Source: Acinetobacter baumannii (lineage in GTDB: Bacteria > Pseudomonadota > Gammaproteobacteria > Pseudomonadales > Moraxellaceae). Taken from it: DNA of 37,319 bases. Both the position numbers and the translations under genes were made by a program. The notes beneath the pieces are model-generated. The model worked only from the letters and a program-made list of their open reading frames with translations. It was not told the DNA's origin and searched no databases. Location of the stretch: positions 1 through 37,319 of the forward strand of contig NZ_JADVOP010000039.1 in assembly GCF_016508585.1 (NCBI RefSeq), written 5' to 3'. Positions 16,197 to 25,200 of the stretch are shown piece by piece (within the stretch, counting starts at the first letter, position 1; each line of letters begins with the position of its first letter).

Positions 16197-17484
16197 ACAA
16201 TTCCTTGTGTTGATTAAACTTAAACTGCTTGGCAGGTAAAATCGTATTCGTCACCTGACCAAAGCCCACACGAACAGCACCTTTTTCAGCGTAGCCTTTC
16301 ATCACTACACGGTCGCCATCTTCAAGGAAGCCGCGCTTTTCACCATTGGATAAGCTAAGGGGTTTTGTCGTGTTCCAAGTCAGTTCCAGTAAGCTTCCGT
16401 AAGAATTTTCGGTAGGACCTGAAATTGTTCCAGAACCCATCAAATCTCCGACTTGAACATTACAACCTGCAATCGTGTGATGGGTCAGCTGTTGTGCCAT
16501 TGACCAGTACATGTATTTAAAGTTGGTTTGACAAATCACTTCACTCTGCTGCGATTGTGAAGTCTGCAGTTCCACACTGAGGTGAATGTCGAAACTATTT
16601 AATGTATTTTCTTTTAAATAATCCAGTGGCTCTGGATGTTGTTGTGGACCTTTGACTTTAAAGGGTTCTAAGGCTTCCATCGTCACCACCCAAGGTGAAA
16701 CTGTACTGGCAAAGGTTTTGGCATTAAATGGACCTAAAGGCACGTATTCCCATTGTTGAATATCACGTGCAGACCAATCATTCAGCAACACCATGCCAAA
16801 AATATGATCCCATGCATCTTCAATTGCAATCGGTTCACCCAATTCAGTTGTTTTGCCTACGATAAAAGCTGTTTCGAGCTCAAAGTCGAGTTTGCGTGTT
16901 GCTGAAAAGACAGGACGTTGCTCATGGGGGAGTTTGATTTGACCGGAAGGGCGGACAATTTCTTTACCGCTGACAACCACGGAACTGGCACGGCCGTTAT
17001 AACCAACAGGTAACTCACTCCAATTGGGAAGTAAGGCATTTTTAGGATCTCTAAACATGGTTCCGACATTGGTTGCATGTTCTTTGGAGGAGTAGAAATC
17101 TGTATAGCCAGAGATCTGTATGGGTAAATGTAAGGTGACTGCATTTTGTTTGAAGAATACTTTTTGTTGTAAGTCAGGATGATCACGAAGGGTTGGATTG
17201 TCCGCAGAAAGCAAGTCTTGCAGTGCTTGGCGAACATAATGCCAATTTTGTTTACCTGTTTCTATAAATTTATTCAGACTGCTTTGGTTAAAACAGAGTG
17301 CTTTACAATTCGGGAGTAATCCTAATGTTTCTAAAGCAGCGAGGTCGATTACCCAATCACCAATCGCAACACCGACACGTTTATCTCCCTGTGAGGTTTC
17401 ACTAAAAATGCCATAAGGTAAATTATGAATACTGAAATCAGATTGAGGTGCGATATCAAGAAAGGTAGTTAAATGTTGTGTCAT
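16180..17484 (-). CDS. fahA: Fumarylacetoacetase
   Basis: It hydrolyses 4-fumarylacetoacetate to fumarate and acetoacetate, the last step of tyrosine breakdown. The 434-residue protein has the N-terminal SH3-like domain (about 1-115) and the catalytic FAH domain. Metal ligands by comparison with mouse FAH are D129 (GYTDFYSSKEHATNVG), E202 and E204 (FELETAFIVG) and D236 (LLNDWSARDIQ). Catalytic H136 and K256 (FNAKTFA) are also present, so it should be active. AAGGAAAG precedes the ATG. It is the first gene of the minus-strand operon fahA-maiA-VOC-relic CoA transferase. The promoter is predicted at 17628-17655. Confidence 0.97.
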   Translation of the reverse strand: MTQHLTTFLDIAPQSDFSIHNLPYGIFSETSQGDKRVGVAIGDWVIDLAALETLGLLPNCKALCFNQSSLNKFIETGKQNWHYVRQALQDLLSADNPTLRDHPDLQQKVFFKQNAVTLHLPIQISGYTDFYSSKEHATNVGTMFRDPKNALLPNWSELPVGYNGRASSVVVSGKEIVRPSGQIKLPHEQRPVFSATRKLDFELETAFIVGKTTELGEPIAIEDAWDHIFGMVLLNDWSARDIQQWEYVPLGPFNAKTFASTVSPWVVTMEALEPFKVKGPQQHPEPLDYLKENTLNSFDIHLSVELQTSQSQQSEVICQTNFKYMYWSMAQQLTHHTIAGCNVQVGDLMGSGTISGPTENSYGSLLELTWNTTKPLSLSNGEKRGFLEDGDRVVMKGYAEKGAVRVGFGQVTNTILPAKQFKFNQHKELCDETV

Positions 17485-17627
17485 GGCGCGCTTTCCTTGT
17501 CTCTCATGAATGAGAATTTATTTCGTTTTCTCTTTTCTGCTCAAGCTAATGAAAAACAAATAAATATTATTTTTTTATCCGTTTTCATTATGCTGATTAG
17601 CCCAGAATGTTCTAGCTGATGATTTCT

Positions 17628-17682
17628 ATCATACTGAAAATTAATAATTACGCAATACATAATTTAATTACATAATTCATAA
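17628..17682 (-). promoter_or_regulatory. fahA-operon promoter with the shared operator element
   Basis: On the minus strand, TTGCGT (17655-17650) and TATGAT (17633-17628) are spaced by 16 bp. The -35 box runs out of ATTATGTATTGC, the same arm seen before hppD. The 35-bp stretch 17648-17682 equals 11895-11929 except for one base near the left end and a 7-bp block. Reading away from the element, both promoters continue with TTAATTT before the -10 box. Two such alike promoters imply one regulator, most likely the local IclR protein. Confidence 0.65.
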
Positions 17683-17786
17683 TAATTGTTATTTGTTGAA
17701 TTTTCTGCTTATATGCGCAGTTATGAGAAAAGTAAATCAATTATTTTTCGATTAGATATAGGCATTTTTGATTAACTTATGATATA

Positions 17787-17811
17787 CGTAATTTTGAATA
17801 TAAAAATTACG
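17787..17811 (+). promoter_or_regulatory. Palindrome before the aromatic permease gene
   Basis: CGTAATTTT and AAAATTACG form a perfect 9-bp inverted repeat with a 7-bp spacer, 22 bp before the permease ATG. The sequence ATACGTAATTT here resembles ATACATAATTT of the hppD element (one change), so it may be a third, more diverged operator. Confidence 0.45.
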
Positions 17812-17833
17812 CGACAAGGATGAGAATAATCAT

Positions 17834-19222
17834 ATGTCAGAACACGAGCAAGGAAACCTGAAACATGGTTTAAGCAATCGCCATATCCAACTGATTGCAC
17901 TGGGTGGTGCAATCGGTACTGGATTGTTTCTAGGGATCTCGCAGTCGATCAAGCTTGCGGGGCCTTCAGTAATCCTCGGTTATGCGATTGCAGGGCTGAT
18001 TGCGTTTCTAATGATGCGACAGTTAGGTGAGATGGTGGTACAAGAGCCAGTCAGTGGTTCATTCAGCCACTTTGCTTACAAGTACTGGGGCTCATTTGCA
18101 GGGTTTATGTCAGGTTGGAACTATTGGGTACTCAATGTTCTCGTCTGTATGGCTGAACTCAGTGCAATTGGCTTGTATATCCAATATTGGTGGCCTGAAA
18201 TCCCGACATGGATTTCAGCATTGGCGTTTTTTATTTTAATTAACGGCATTAATCTGTTGCATGTAAAATTTTTTGGTGAAATGGAGTTTTGGTTCTCTAT
18301 CGTCAAAATTTTGGCAATCTTGGCGATGATTGGCTTTGGTTCCTATTTGCTTGCAACGGGTACAGCAGGACCACAAGCCAGTATTACCAATCTCTGGGCA
18401 TTGGGCGGTTTCTTCCCATTTGGTGTTGAAGGACTGGTCATGGCAATGGCTGTAATTATTTTTGCTTTTGGCGGTATCGAGTTATTTGGAATTACTGCTG
18501 CAGAAGCAAGAGATCCTGATAAAACTTTGCCTAAGGCAGTGAATCAAATTATTTACCGTATTTTGATTTTTTATATTGCAACGCTTTTCATTTTGTTTGC
18601 CCTGTTTCCTTGGAACAAAATGGCGGAAGGTGGAAGCCCTTTTGTAATGGTCTTTGCCTCACTGGATAGTCAAGGCGTAGCGACTCTGTTGAACTTCGTG
18701 ATTCTTACTGCAGCAGTTTCGGTATATAACGGAACAAGCTATTGTAGTAGCCGTATGTTGTTGGGCTTGGCTCAACAGGGCAATGCACCAAAATTTCTTC
18801 AACATATCAATAAACGAGGAATCCCAACCAATGCAGTGCTTGTTTCTGCATTCGTTACAGTTTTATGTGTTTTGTTGAATTATGCATTTCCAGAAAAAGC
18901 ATTTGGTCTGTTAATGATGCTCGTGGTTGCCGCGATTGTGATTAACTGGGTGGTGATTTCATGGACTCACCTTAAATTCCGTAAATCTATGCTTGAACAG
19001 GGGCAAACCACTAAATTTCCAAGTATTGCTTATCCATTCAGTAATTATCTTTGCATGATTTTTATGTTCGGTATCCTTGTTGTAATGTCATTTACACCAG
19101 ATATGCGTATCGCAGTGATGATGATTCCAGCTTGGATTTTATGTTTGATGTTTGCATACTATCTGAAACAACGAAAGCTAAAAAATGCACATCAAGATGT
19201 AGCCTTGAATTCAGATGCATAA
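17834..19222 (+). CDS. Aromatic amino acid permease, APC family (AroP/PheP-like)
   Basis: A 462-residue inner-membrane transporter with about 12 hydrophobic segments. The N-terminus has the amino acid permease signature (LSNRHIQLIALGGAIGTGLF), and the central segment AFGGIELFGITAAEARDPDK is the consensus of the AroP/PheP/LysP subgroup. Import of tyrosine or phenylalanine by proton symport is inferred from the subfamily and from its place divergent from fahA and near hppD. The substrate cannot be proven from sequence. GACAAGGATGAG precedes the ATG at some distance. It ends at the terminator 19247-19276. Confidence 0.85.
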   Translation: MSEHEQGNLKHGLSNRHIQLIALGGAIGTGLFLGISQSIKLAGPSVILGYAIAGLIAFLMMRQLGEMVVQEPVSGSFSHFAYKYWGSFAGFMSGWNYWVLNVLVCMAELSAIGLYIQYWWPEIPTWISALAFFILINGINLLHVKFFGEMEFWFSIVKILAILAMIGFGSYLLATGTAGPQASITNLWALGGFFPFGVEGLVMAMAVIIFAFGGIELFGITAAEARDPDKTLPKAVNQIIYRILIFYIATLFILFALFPWNKMAEGGSPFVMVFASLDSQGVATLLNFVILTAAVSVYNGTSYCSSRMLLGLAQQGNAPKFLQHINKRGIPTNAVLVSAFVTVLCVLLNYAFPEKAFGLLMMLVVAAIVINWVVISWTHLKFRKSMLEQGQTTKFPSIAYPFSNYLCMIFMFGILVVMSFTPDMRIAVMMIPAWILCLMFAYYLKQRKLKNAHQDVALNSDA

Positions 19223-19246
19223 TCCAATATTTTTTTGAATCTTGAT

Positions 19247-19278
19247 AAAAGGGTTAAATGAAAATTTAACCCTTTTGT
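19247..19278. terminator. Bidirectional terminator, permease/acyltransferase
   Basis: AAAAGGGTTAAAT and ATTTAACCCTTTT form a perfect 13-bp stem with a very short loop, between convergent genes. Confidence 0.88.
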
Positions 19279-19301
19279 TTTGATAAGATTGAACATTGAT
19301 G

Positions 19302-19931
19302 TCAGTCATGGGCTTGATGTTTTAAAAACTGCATCAGTTGATCTGGGTCGTCGCTCTGTAATTGCGAACGCATTTTTAATATTTGCTTTTCATCAAGATC
19401 ATAGAGTTTCAGTGAGAGTAGCTGTGCAATCTTTTGTTCAGGAAAGCGGTATTTAATAAGCTTTGCAGGAACACCACCTACGATTGCATAAGGTGGAACA
19501 TCTTGAGTGACGACCGCACCTGTTGCAACAACAGCACCTTCACCTAAGCTTATTCCCTGCATGATCATGGCACGACTACCGATCCAACACCCATCACCAA
19601 TGACCGTATCCCCAGCCGGTAAAAAACTGCGGGTATCAAAAGGAAAAGTTGAGATCCAATCCGGACGATGTAATTGATTGCCTCCCATCATGATCACACA
19701 TTCAGCGCCGAAACAAACGAAGTTACCGATATACAATTGGTCAATTGGCTTTTCAGTAGTGGACGCTTTGTCATGTAAATAACGCACCACGCAGCGCTCA
19801 AAGCCTTGATCCCAATACGCTGAGTAATAGGAGTAATTACCTTTTATATGAATATTTGGATTTTTAACTGTTTTGGAAATAAATTCAAATTCACACCAGT
19901 GCTTTACTGGTGAATTTATCGAGTCAGACAT
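19302..19931 (-). CDS. CatB-like O-acyltransferase (xenobiotic acyltransferase family)
   Basis: A 209-residue left-handed beta-helix (hexapeptide repeat) acyltransferase. GNYSYYSAY near residue 31 and IMMGGNQLHRPDWISTFPF around 80-98 are the hallmark segments of the CatB/Vat group. H88 is the catalytic His. Hexapeptide repeats run through IGDGCWIGSRAMIMQGISLG up to GAVVTQDVPPYAIVGGVPAK. These enzymes transfer acetyl from acetyl-CoA to hydroxyls of drugs such as chloramphenicol or streptogramins, or to sugars. Canonical CatB has NQGHR where this has NQLHR, and the gene is in a plain chromosomal context. A resistance role is therefore possible but not shown. There is no good ribosome site before the ATG. 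Confidence 0.82.
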   Translation of the reverse strand: MSDSINSPVKHWCEFEFISKTVKNPNIHIKGNYSYYSAYWDQGFERCVVRYLHDKASTTEKPIDQLYIGNFVCFGAECVIMMGGNQLHRPDWISTFPFDTRSFLPAGDTVIGDGCWIGSRAMIMQGISLGEGAVVATGAVVTQDVPPYAIVGGVPAKLIKYRFPEQKIAQLLSLKLYDLDEKQILKMRSQLQSDDPDQLMQFLKHQAHD

Positions 19932-19963
19932 TCTATAAGGTAACTTGATGTGCGGAAGGCGTT

Positions 19964-20059
19964 ATGGCTATTTTATATGAGCTTTATGCAATTGGGCTAT
20001 ACAAATTCAATCTACAAGCCGAAGCAAATCAGTATCATCTTCATGTTTTAGCTGATTGA
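19964..20059 (+). CDS. Candidate small protein, 31 residues
   Basis: An open frame MAILYELYAIGLYKFNLQAE followed by 11 more residues. It has a strong GGAAGG site 7 bp before the ATG, in the gap between two minus-strand genes. It has a hydrophobic, aromatic first half and no known family. It may be a chance frame; the good ribosome site is the only support. Confidence 0.25.
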   Translation: MAILYELYAIGLYKFNLQAEANQYHLHVLAD

Positions 20060-20097
20060 TCAAGAAATACCTCTAGAATGTTTCATCTGCATTCGAT

Positions 20098-20982
20098 TTA
20101 AATGAGTTTTAAATGGAGGAGATGTGTTGCATGGGTATGGCGAATATAATCGGCGCGATGGTTAAAATAGCGCTCAGTGATTTGTTGGCCAGATAAATCC
20201 TCCATGACTTTATATCCCATCGCAGTCACAGCTTGGTGTAATGCTTCCAAACGAAAAGCACCGATCAAAGGTTCTTTGAGAAATTGAGTAAATTGGATTA
20301 AAGCAAACGCTCCAAACCGTTCAATACCTTCGAGCGCCTTATAATCAATTGAATAGTCGAGTACGACTTCACTTTGTTGTGCTGCAATGGATGCAATATT
20401 TTTTAAAGTTGCTAAAGTGGTTTGTGGTGTTAAATAATGTGTTGTGCCCAGCCAAGAAAAAAAAGCAGGCTGGGCGGATTTAAAGCTGCTTCGTTTCAAA
20501 GCATCAGAAAGTTTTTCTTTTTCGAAATCAATGCTGACAAACTCTACATTTCCAGGGAGTTGTTGGGATGTGGAAATTTTCTTTAACTTTTGTATTTTGG
20601 TCTTCTGTGTATCAGGATGATCAACTTCAAATATTTTAAGTTGGGGATATTGGGTTGCTAAACGTAAAACAAAGGAATCTAGGCCTGCACCGACCAAGAC
20701 ATATTGTTGAATTTGATGGTGCTCAATGGCGTGTTGTAGCAGATCTTCACTATATCGTGAACGACCAACCACTTGTCCAGTCAATTTGCCAAAGGTTTGA
20801 TTCATCAACTTTGAATTCAATGTCTTGCGAAACAATGCATTATTCAGTAATACGCGCCAGCGGCTATTGGTCATTGCAAAAGCATAGGGATCTGAAAATA
20901 CAGGATCGCTTGCGTTTAAATGATGGTTGGCTCGCAGAGCAGCGGCTGCTTCTGCGGTACGACTTACACGCCCAGCTTTCAT
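20098..20982 (-). CDS. SAM-dependent methyltransferase, leucine carboxyl methyltransferase (PPM1-like) family
   Basis: A 294-residue class I methyltransferase. The opening VSRTAEAAAALRANHH, then DPYAFAM, is typical of the bacterial LCMT-like group. The SAM-binding loop is VLVGAGLDSFVLRL (about residues 95-108), followed by the acidic residue in FEVDHPDTQ and by SWLGTTHYLTPQTT, another conserved family segment. The substrate is unknown; in other bacteria the family methylates carboxyls or small molecules. It is a single gene, same strand as the acyltransferase gene but 166 bp away, so co-transcription is uncertain. Confidence 0.85.
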   Translation of the reverse strand: MKAGRVSRTAEAAAALRANHHLNASDPVFSDPYAFAMTNSRWRVLLNNALFRKTLNSKLMNQTFGKLTGQVVGRSRYSEDLLQHAIEHHQIQQYVLVGAGLDSFVLRLATQYPQLKIFEVDHPDTQKTKIQKLKKISTSQQLPGNVEFVSIDFEKEKLSDALKRSSFKSAQPAFFSWLGTTHYLTPQTTLATLKNIASIAAQQSEVVLDYSIDYKALEGIERFGAFALIQFTQFLKEPLIGAFRLEALHQAVTAMGYKVMEDLSGQQITERYFNHRADYIRHTHATHLLHLKLI

Positions 20983-21205
20983 ATTGTTCCTCAGGAAATT
21001 TTTATTTTCATCAATCTATTACAAATTGATTATTTAACAATGGCAAGAAATTTGGACAGGGTGATGATTATTGCTATTTTGAAGGCATCTGATCGTCCCT
21101 CTATATAGCCAAATTTGTTAAAAACTCATCCAGTAAAATATAATTTCTCTTGAGTAAAAAGATTGAAATTAATAGAAAGTATTTGAAGTATATAATATTT
21201 TTTTA

Positions 21206-21364
21206 TTAATGGGTTTTAGCGCTAAAGTGTAAATTGATTGATGTAGGCGATGCCTCAGTTTGCGTAAATAACTTTTTTATTGAACTGTATCTTTGTGCCG
21301 ACAGCCAAGCCGTGTTTTGTTTTTCCTCATATATTTCTGTCCAATATGGCGATGTTGATGTCAT
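21206..21364 (-). CDS. Possible small protein or gene remnant, 52 residues
   Basis: The frame MTSTSPYWTEIYEEKQNTAW then runs through LSAQRYSSIKKLFTQ to the stop. Amino acid use (Trp, Tyr, charged helix, few rare residues) looks more protein-like than chance AT-rich frames. The frame stays open for a further 16 codons upstream of the ATG (ending in KSLWSFYRE) to a TAG. There is no ribosome site. It is probably the tail of a decayed gene. I recognise no family. Confidence 0.3.
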   Translation of the reverse strand: MTSTSPYWTEIYEEKQNTAWLSAQRYSSIKKLFTQTEASPTSINLHFSAKTH

Positions 21365-21454
21365 TTCACGATAGAAAGACCATAATGATTTATAAATATA
21401 AAAAATAGAGAACTAATCGTCGGTATCGAAGATATTAAATTTATTTGGAGTAAA

Positions 21455-21538
21455 TTATTGAAAAAATGACCTGTATGAATAATCCGTGGTTTGACTGCAG
21501 GCGACAGCAAAATTGAACAGTATTCTTAACAATTGCAT
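21455..21538 (-). pseudogene. Possible truncated lipoprotein-like frame, 27 residues
   Basis: MQLLRILFNFAVACSQTTDY has the look of a short lipoprotein signal with a Cys at residue 14, but the frame ends at residue 27 and has no ribosome site. It may belong to the same lost gene as the frame at 21206-21364. Weak evidence. Confidence 0.2.
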
Positions 21539-21605
21539 AGGATGGATTAGTTTTTACAGGTTATTTGAATTATTGTTGTTCTAGAATCAAATATTATTCT
21601 TGAAA

Positions 21606-21633
21606 AGAAAAAAGGGCTGAATAATCAGCCCTC
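21606..21633 (-). terminator. greA terminator
   Basis: On the minus strand GGGCTGA and TCAGCCC form a 7-bp stem with a 4-nt loop, followed by TTTTTTCTTTT. It lies 20 bp after the greA stop. Confidence 0.88.
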
Positions 21634-21653
21634 AACATAATGAGTAGTTTTGC

Positions 21654-22130
21654 TTAGATATACTCAACACTGACTACTTCATATTCGACTTCGCCCTGAG
21701 GCGTGACGATTTTTACTTCATCGCCTTCATTTTTACCTAAAAGACCACGTGCGATAGGAGAGTTCACTGAGATTTTATTAATTTTAAAATCTGCTTCATC
21801 ATCACCGACAATCTTGTAGGTTTTCTTTTCTTCGGTATCTAGGTTTTCAATGGTTACTGTCACACCAAAAACAACACGACCTGTTTGCTCAAGTTCTTTT
21901 ACATCGATCACTTGGCAGGCACCGAGTTTACCTTCAATGTCTTGGATACGACCTTCACAGAAACCTTGTTGTTCACGTGCTGCATGGTATTCTGCGTTTT
22001 CTTTTAAATCCCCATGTTCACGTGCTTCTGCAATTGCAGCAGTAATACGTGGACGGTCAACAGATTTCAACTGCTGTAATTCTTTCTCTAAGGCAACCTT
22101 GCCTTCGGGAGTCATAGGATAACGTTGCAT
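21654..22130 (-). CDS. greA: Transcription elongation factor GreA
   Basis: It rescues backtracked RNA polymerase by stimulating cleavage of the 3' end of the transcript. The 158-residue protein has the N-terminal coiled coil (residues 1-75) with the tip REHGDLKENAEYHAA carrying D41 and E44, the acidic pair placed in the polymerase secondary channel. The C-terminal FKBP-like domain follows (ISVNSPIARGLLGKNEGDEV). Length and motifs are canonical. GAGGGACAAC precedes the ATG. It lies downstream of carB on the same strand but is separated from it by a hairpin pair with T6 (22177-22215). Confidence 0.97.
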   Translation of the reverse strand: MQRYPMTPEGKVALEKELQQLKSVDRPRITAAIAEAREHGDLKENAEYHAAREQQGFCEGRIQDIEGKLGACQVIDVKELEQTGRVVFGVTVTIENLDTEEKKTYKIVGDDEADFKINKISVNSPIARGLLGKNEGDEVKIVTPQGEVEYEVVSVEYI

Positions 22131-22176
22131 TGTTGTCCCTCAGTTTTGTATTTAAAAAAATACTGGTTTAGAAATG

Positions 22177-22215
22177 AAAAAATCCCGCCACCGATAAGGT
22201 GACGGGACTTATCGG
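22177..22215 (-). terminator. carB terminator / greA leader with two exclusive hairpins
   Basis: On the minus strand CCCGTCACC and GGTGGCGGG form a 9-bp stem (one G-U pair) followed by T6: a Rho-independent terminator. Overlapping it, CCGATAAG and CTTATCGG form a perfect 8-bp stem that shares bases with both arms of the terminator, so only one can exist at a time. It starts about 8 bp after the carB stop and ends about 45 bp before greA. Confidence 0.8.
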
Positions 22216-22222
22216 AAACGAA

Positions 22223-25200
22223 TTAACCTAGTGTTTGCAAATCTTGCAAGCGATATACATCCATTGGCAATTGAATTGCTAAAGCTTGGCAAACAGCATC
22301 AGCACCGTTCAAAGTAGTTGTGTAATACACTTTACCTTGCAGTGCAGAGCGACGGATTGAGAATGAATCCTGCTGAGCCTGTTTACCTTCAGTAGTATTG
22401 ATAATGAGGTGAATCTCGCCATTTTTCAAGCGGTCAACAATATTAGGGCGACCTTCTGTGACTTTATTCACACGTTCACATTCAATACCAGCGTCTTTAA
22501 TGACATCATAAGTACCGCCAGTTGCGATAATTTTGAAGCCTAAATCCACCAATTGCTTCGCAATACCTGGTGCACGAGGTTTGTCTGAATCACGTACTGA
22601 AATAAATACATGTTTCACTTCACCTTCAGTTGGCTTGCCCGGCAAGCGATCATTAGAGCCTAACACAGCTTTGTAGAAAGCTTCACCAAAAGTTTTACCT
22701 ACACCCATAACTTCACCAGTAGATTTCATCTCTGGTCCAAGAATCGGATCAACACCTGGGAATTTGTTGAATGGGAATACCGCTTCTTTTACTGCAAAAT
22801 GAGTTGGGATAATTTCTTTTGTGAATCCTTGAGATTCTAAAGATTGACCCGCCATACAACGTGCAGCAACTTTTGCTAAAGATTCACCAATACATTTCGA
22901 AACAAATGGTACTGTACGAGATGCACGTGGGTTAACTTCAAGAATATAAACATCGTTGCCTTTCACAGCAAACTGCACGTTCATCAAACCAATAACGCCA
23001 AGCTCTTTCGCCATAGCCACTGTTTGACGGCGCATCTCGTCCTGAATCTCTTGGGAAAGAGAATATGGGGGAATCGAACATGCTGAGTCACCAGAGTGAA
23101 TACCCGCTTGTTCAATGTGTTGCATGATTCCGCCAATCACAACATCTTTACCATCAGATACACAGTCAACATCTACTTCTGTTGCATCATCAAGGAAGTG
23201 ATCGAGTAATACAGGTGCTTCGTTAGATGCTTGAACCGCATCACGTAAGTAGCGCTTGAGTTCATCGTCATTGTAGACGATTTCCATAGCACGGCCACCA
23301 AGTACATAAGAAGGACGTACCACCAATGGATAACCCACTTTAGACGCTTCAGCCATGCCTTCTTCAGCAGATTTTACAATGCTGTTGCTTGGTTGGCGAA
23401 GATTTAAACGTTGAATCATTTGTTGGAAACGTTCACGGTCTTCTGCACGGTCAATTGCGTCAGGAGATGTACCAATAATTGGTGCACCAGCTTCTTCCAA
23501 AGCACGTGCCAATTTCAATGGTGTTTGACCGCCGTACTGTACAATAATGCCTTTAGGCTTTTCAGTACGCACGATTTCAAGTACATCTTCAAGTGTGATT
23601 GGTTCGAAGTATAAACGGTCAGATGTGTCATAGTCTGTTGAAACAGTTTCTGGATTACAGTTGACCATGATGGTTTCATAACCATCTTCACGCATTGCAA
23701 GTGCAGCGTGTACGCAGCAGTAATCGAACTCAATCCCTTGACCAATTCGGTTAGGACCACCACCGATAACCATGATCTTGTCTTTGCTAGACGGATTGGA
23801 TTCACATTCTTCATCATAAGTTGAATACATATATGCTGTATCTGATTCAAACTCAGCAGCACAGGTATCAACGCGTTTATAAACTGGATATACACCCAAG
23901 TTCCAACGATGCTTACGGAATTGCTTTTGCGAAATGCCCATTAAGTTTGCAATACGCAAATCAGATAAACCTTTACGTTTAAATGAACGGATATTGTCAG
24001 CGTTTAAGTCACCGAAACCTAAAGTTTTGATTTGTTCTTCAGTCTTGATGATGTCTTCGATTTGGATCAAGAACCAACGATCAATATTGGTTGCGGCGAA
24101 GACTTCTTCTAAAGTGAAGCCATGGCGGAAGGCATCAGCAACATACCAAATACGATCTGGACCAGGTACTTTTAGCTCAACCAAGATTTTATCTTTTGCG
24201 CCTTCCGTTCCTACAGCGATTTGTTCGTCGAAACCACAAGTACCAACTTCAAGACCGCGTAATGCTTTCTGTACAGACTCTTGGAAGTTGCGACCAATCG
24301 CCATCACTTCACCCACAGACTTCATCTGTGTTGTCAATGTTGCATCAGCTTGCGGGAATTTCTCGAAATTGAAACGAGGAATTTTAGTCACTACATAGTC
24401 AATAGCCGGCTCGAATGATGCCGGAGTGGTACCGCCTGTGATGTCATTTTTCAATTCGTCAAGGGTATAACCCACCGCGAGCTTCGCAGCAATTTTTGCA
24501 ATAGGGAAACCGGTTGCTTTGGATGCAAGCGCAGAAGAGCGAGATACACGAGGATTCATCTCGATCACTACCATACGTCCATCTTTCGGGTTAATACCGA
24601 ATTGAACATTGGAACCGCCCGTTTCTACACCAATTTCACGAAGTACAGCTAAAGATGCATTACGCAATAATTGGAATTCTTTATCTGTCAGCGTTTGTGC
24701 AGGGGCGACGGTGATTGAGTCGCCTGTGTGTACACCCATCGGATCAAAGTTTTCAATGGTACATACAATGATACAGTTGTCGTTTTTGTCACGAACGACT
24801 TCCATCTCGTATTCTTTCCAACCAATCAATGATTCATCAATCAATAATTGTTTAGTTGGCGAAAGATCGAAACCACGTTCACAAATTTCAATAAATTCTT
24901 CTTTATTGTAAGCGATACCACCGCCTGAACCACCCATCGTAAATGATGGACGAATGATGACCGGGAAGCCAAAACGCGCTTGAATTTCAAGTGCATGTTC
25001 CATGCTTTCCGCAACATCGGCACGCGGACATTCTAAGCCGATCTTACGCATTGCAATGTCGAACAATTTACGGTCTTCAGCTTTTTCAATAGCTTCTTTG
25101 GTTGCACCGATTAATTCAACATTATATTTTTCCAAGATACCGTTGGCATCAAGTGCAAGTGCGCAGTTCAATGCCGTTTGTCCACCCATTGTAGGAAGAA

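Larger units (their letters stand above)
17485..17833. other. 349-bp divergent control region, fahA operon / permease
   Basis: Gene-free. It carries the fahA promoter and the 35-bp shared element at 17628-17682, and the 25-bp palindrome at 17787-17811 close to the permease start. A small inverted repeat (CTCATGAATGAG) lies just before fahA. Confidence 0.7.
20983..21653. other. 671-bp gene-poor region with possible gene remnants
   Basis: Between the methyltransferase gene and greA (both minus strand). It holds the methyltransferase promoter side, the greA terminator (21606-21633) and two short minus-strand frames (21206-21364 and 21455-21538) that may be debris of a lost gene. No RNA gene or mobile element was recognised. 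Confidence 0.5.

Noticed and set aside
19302..19931. A recently acquired resistance gene
   Set aside because: No integron, transposase or composition change is visible around the acyltransferase; it looks like a native chromosomal gene.
23934..24398. A 154-codon open frame antisense to carB
   Set aside because: carB is unmistakable there; the antisense translation has no family features.
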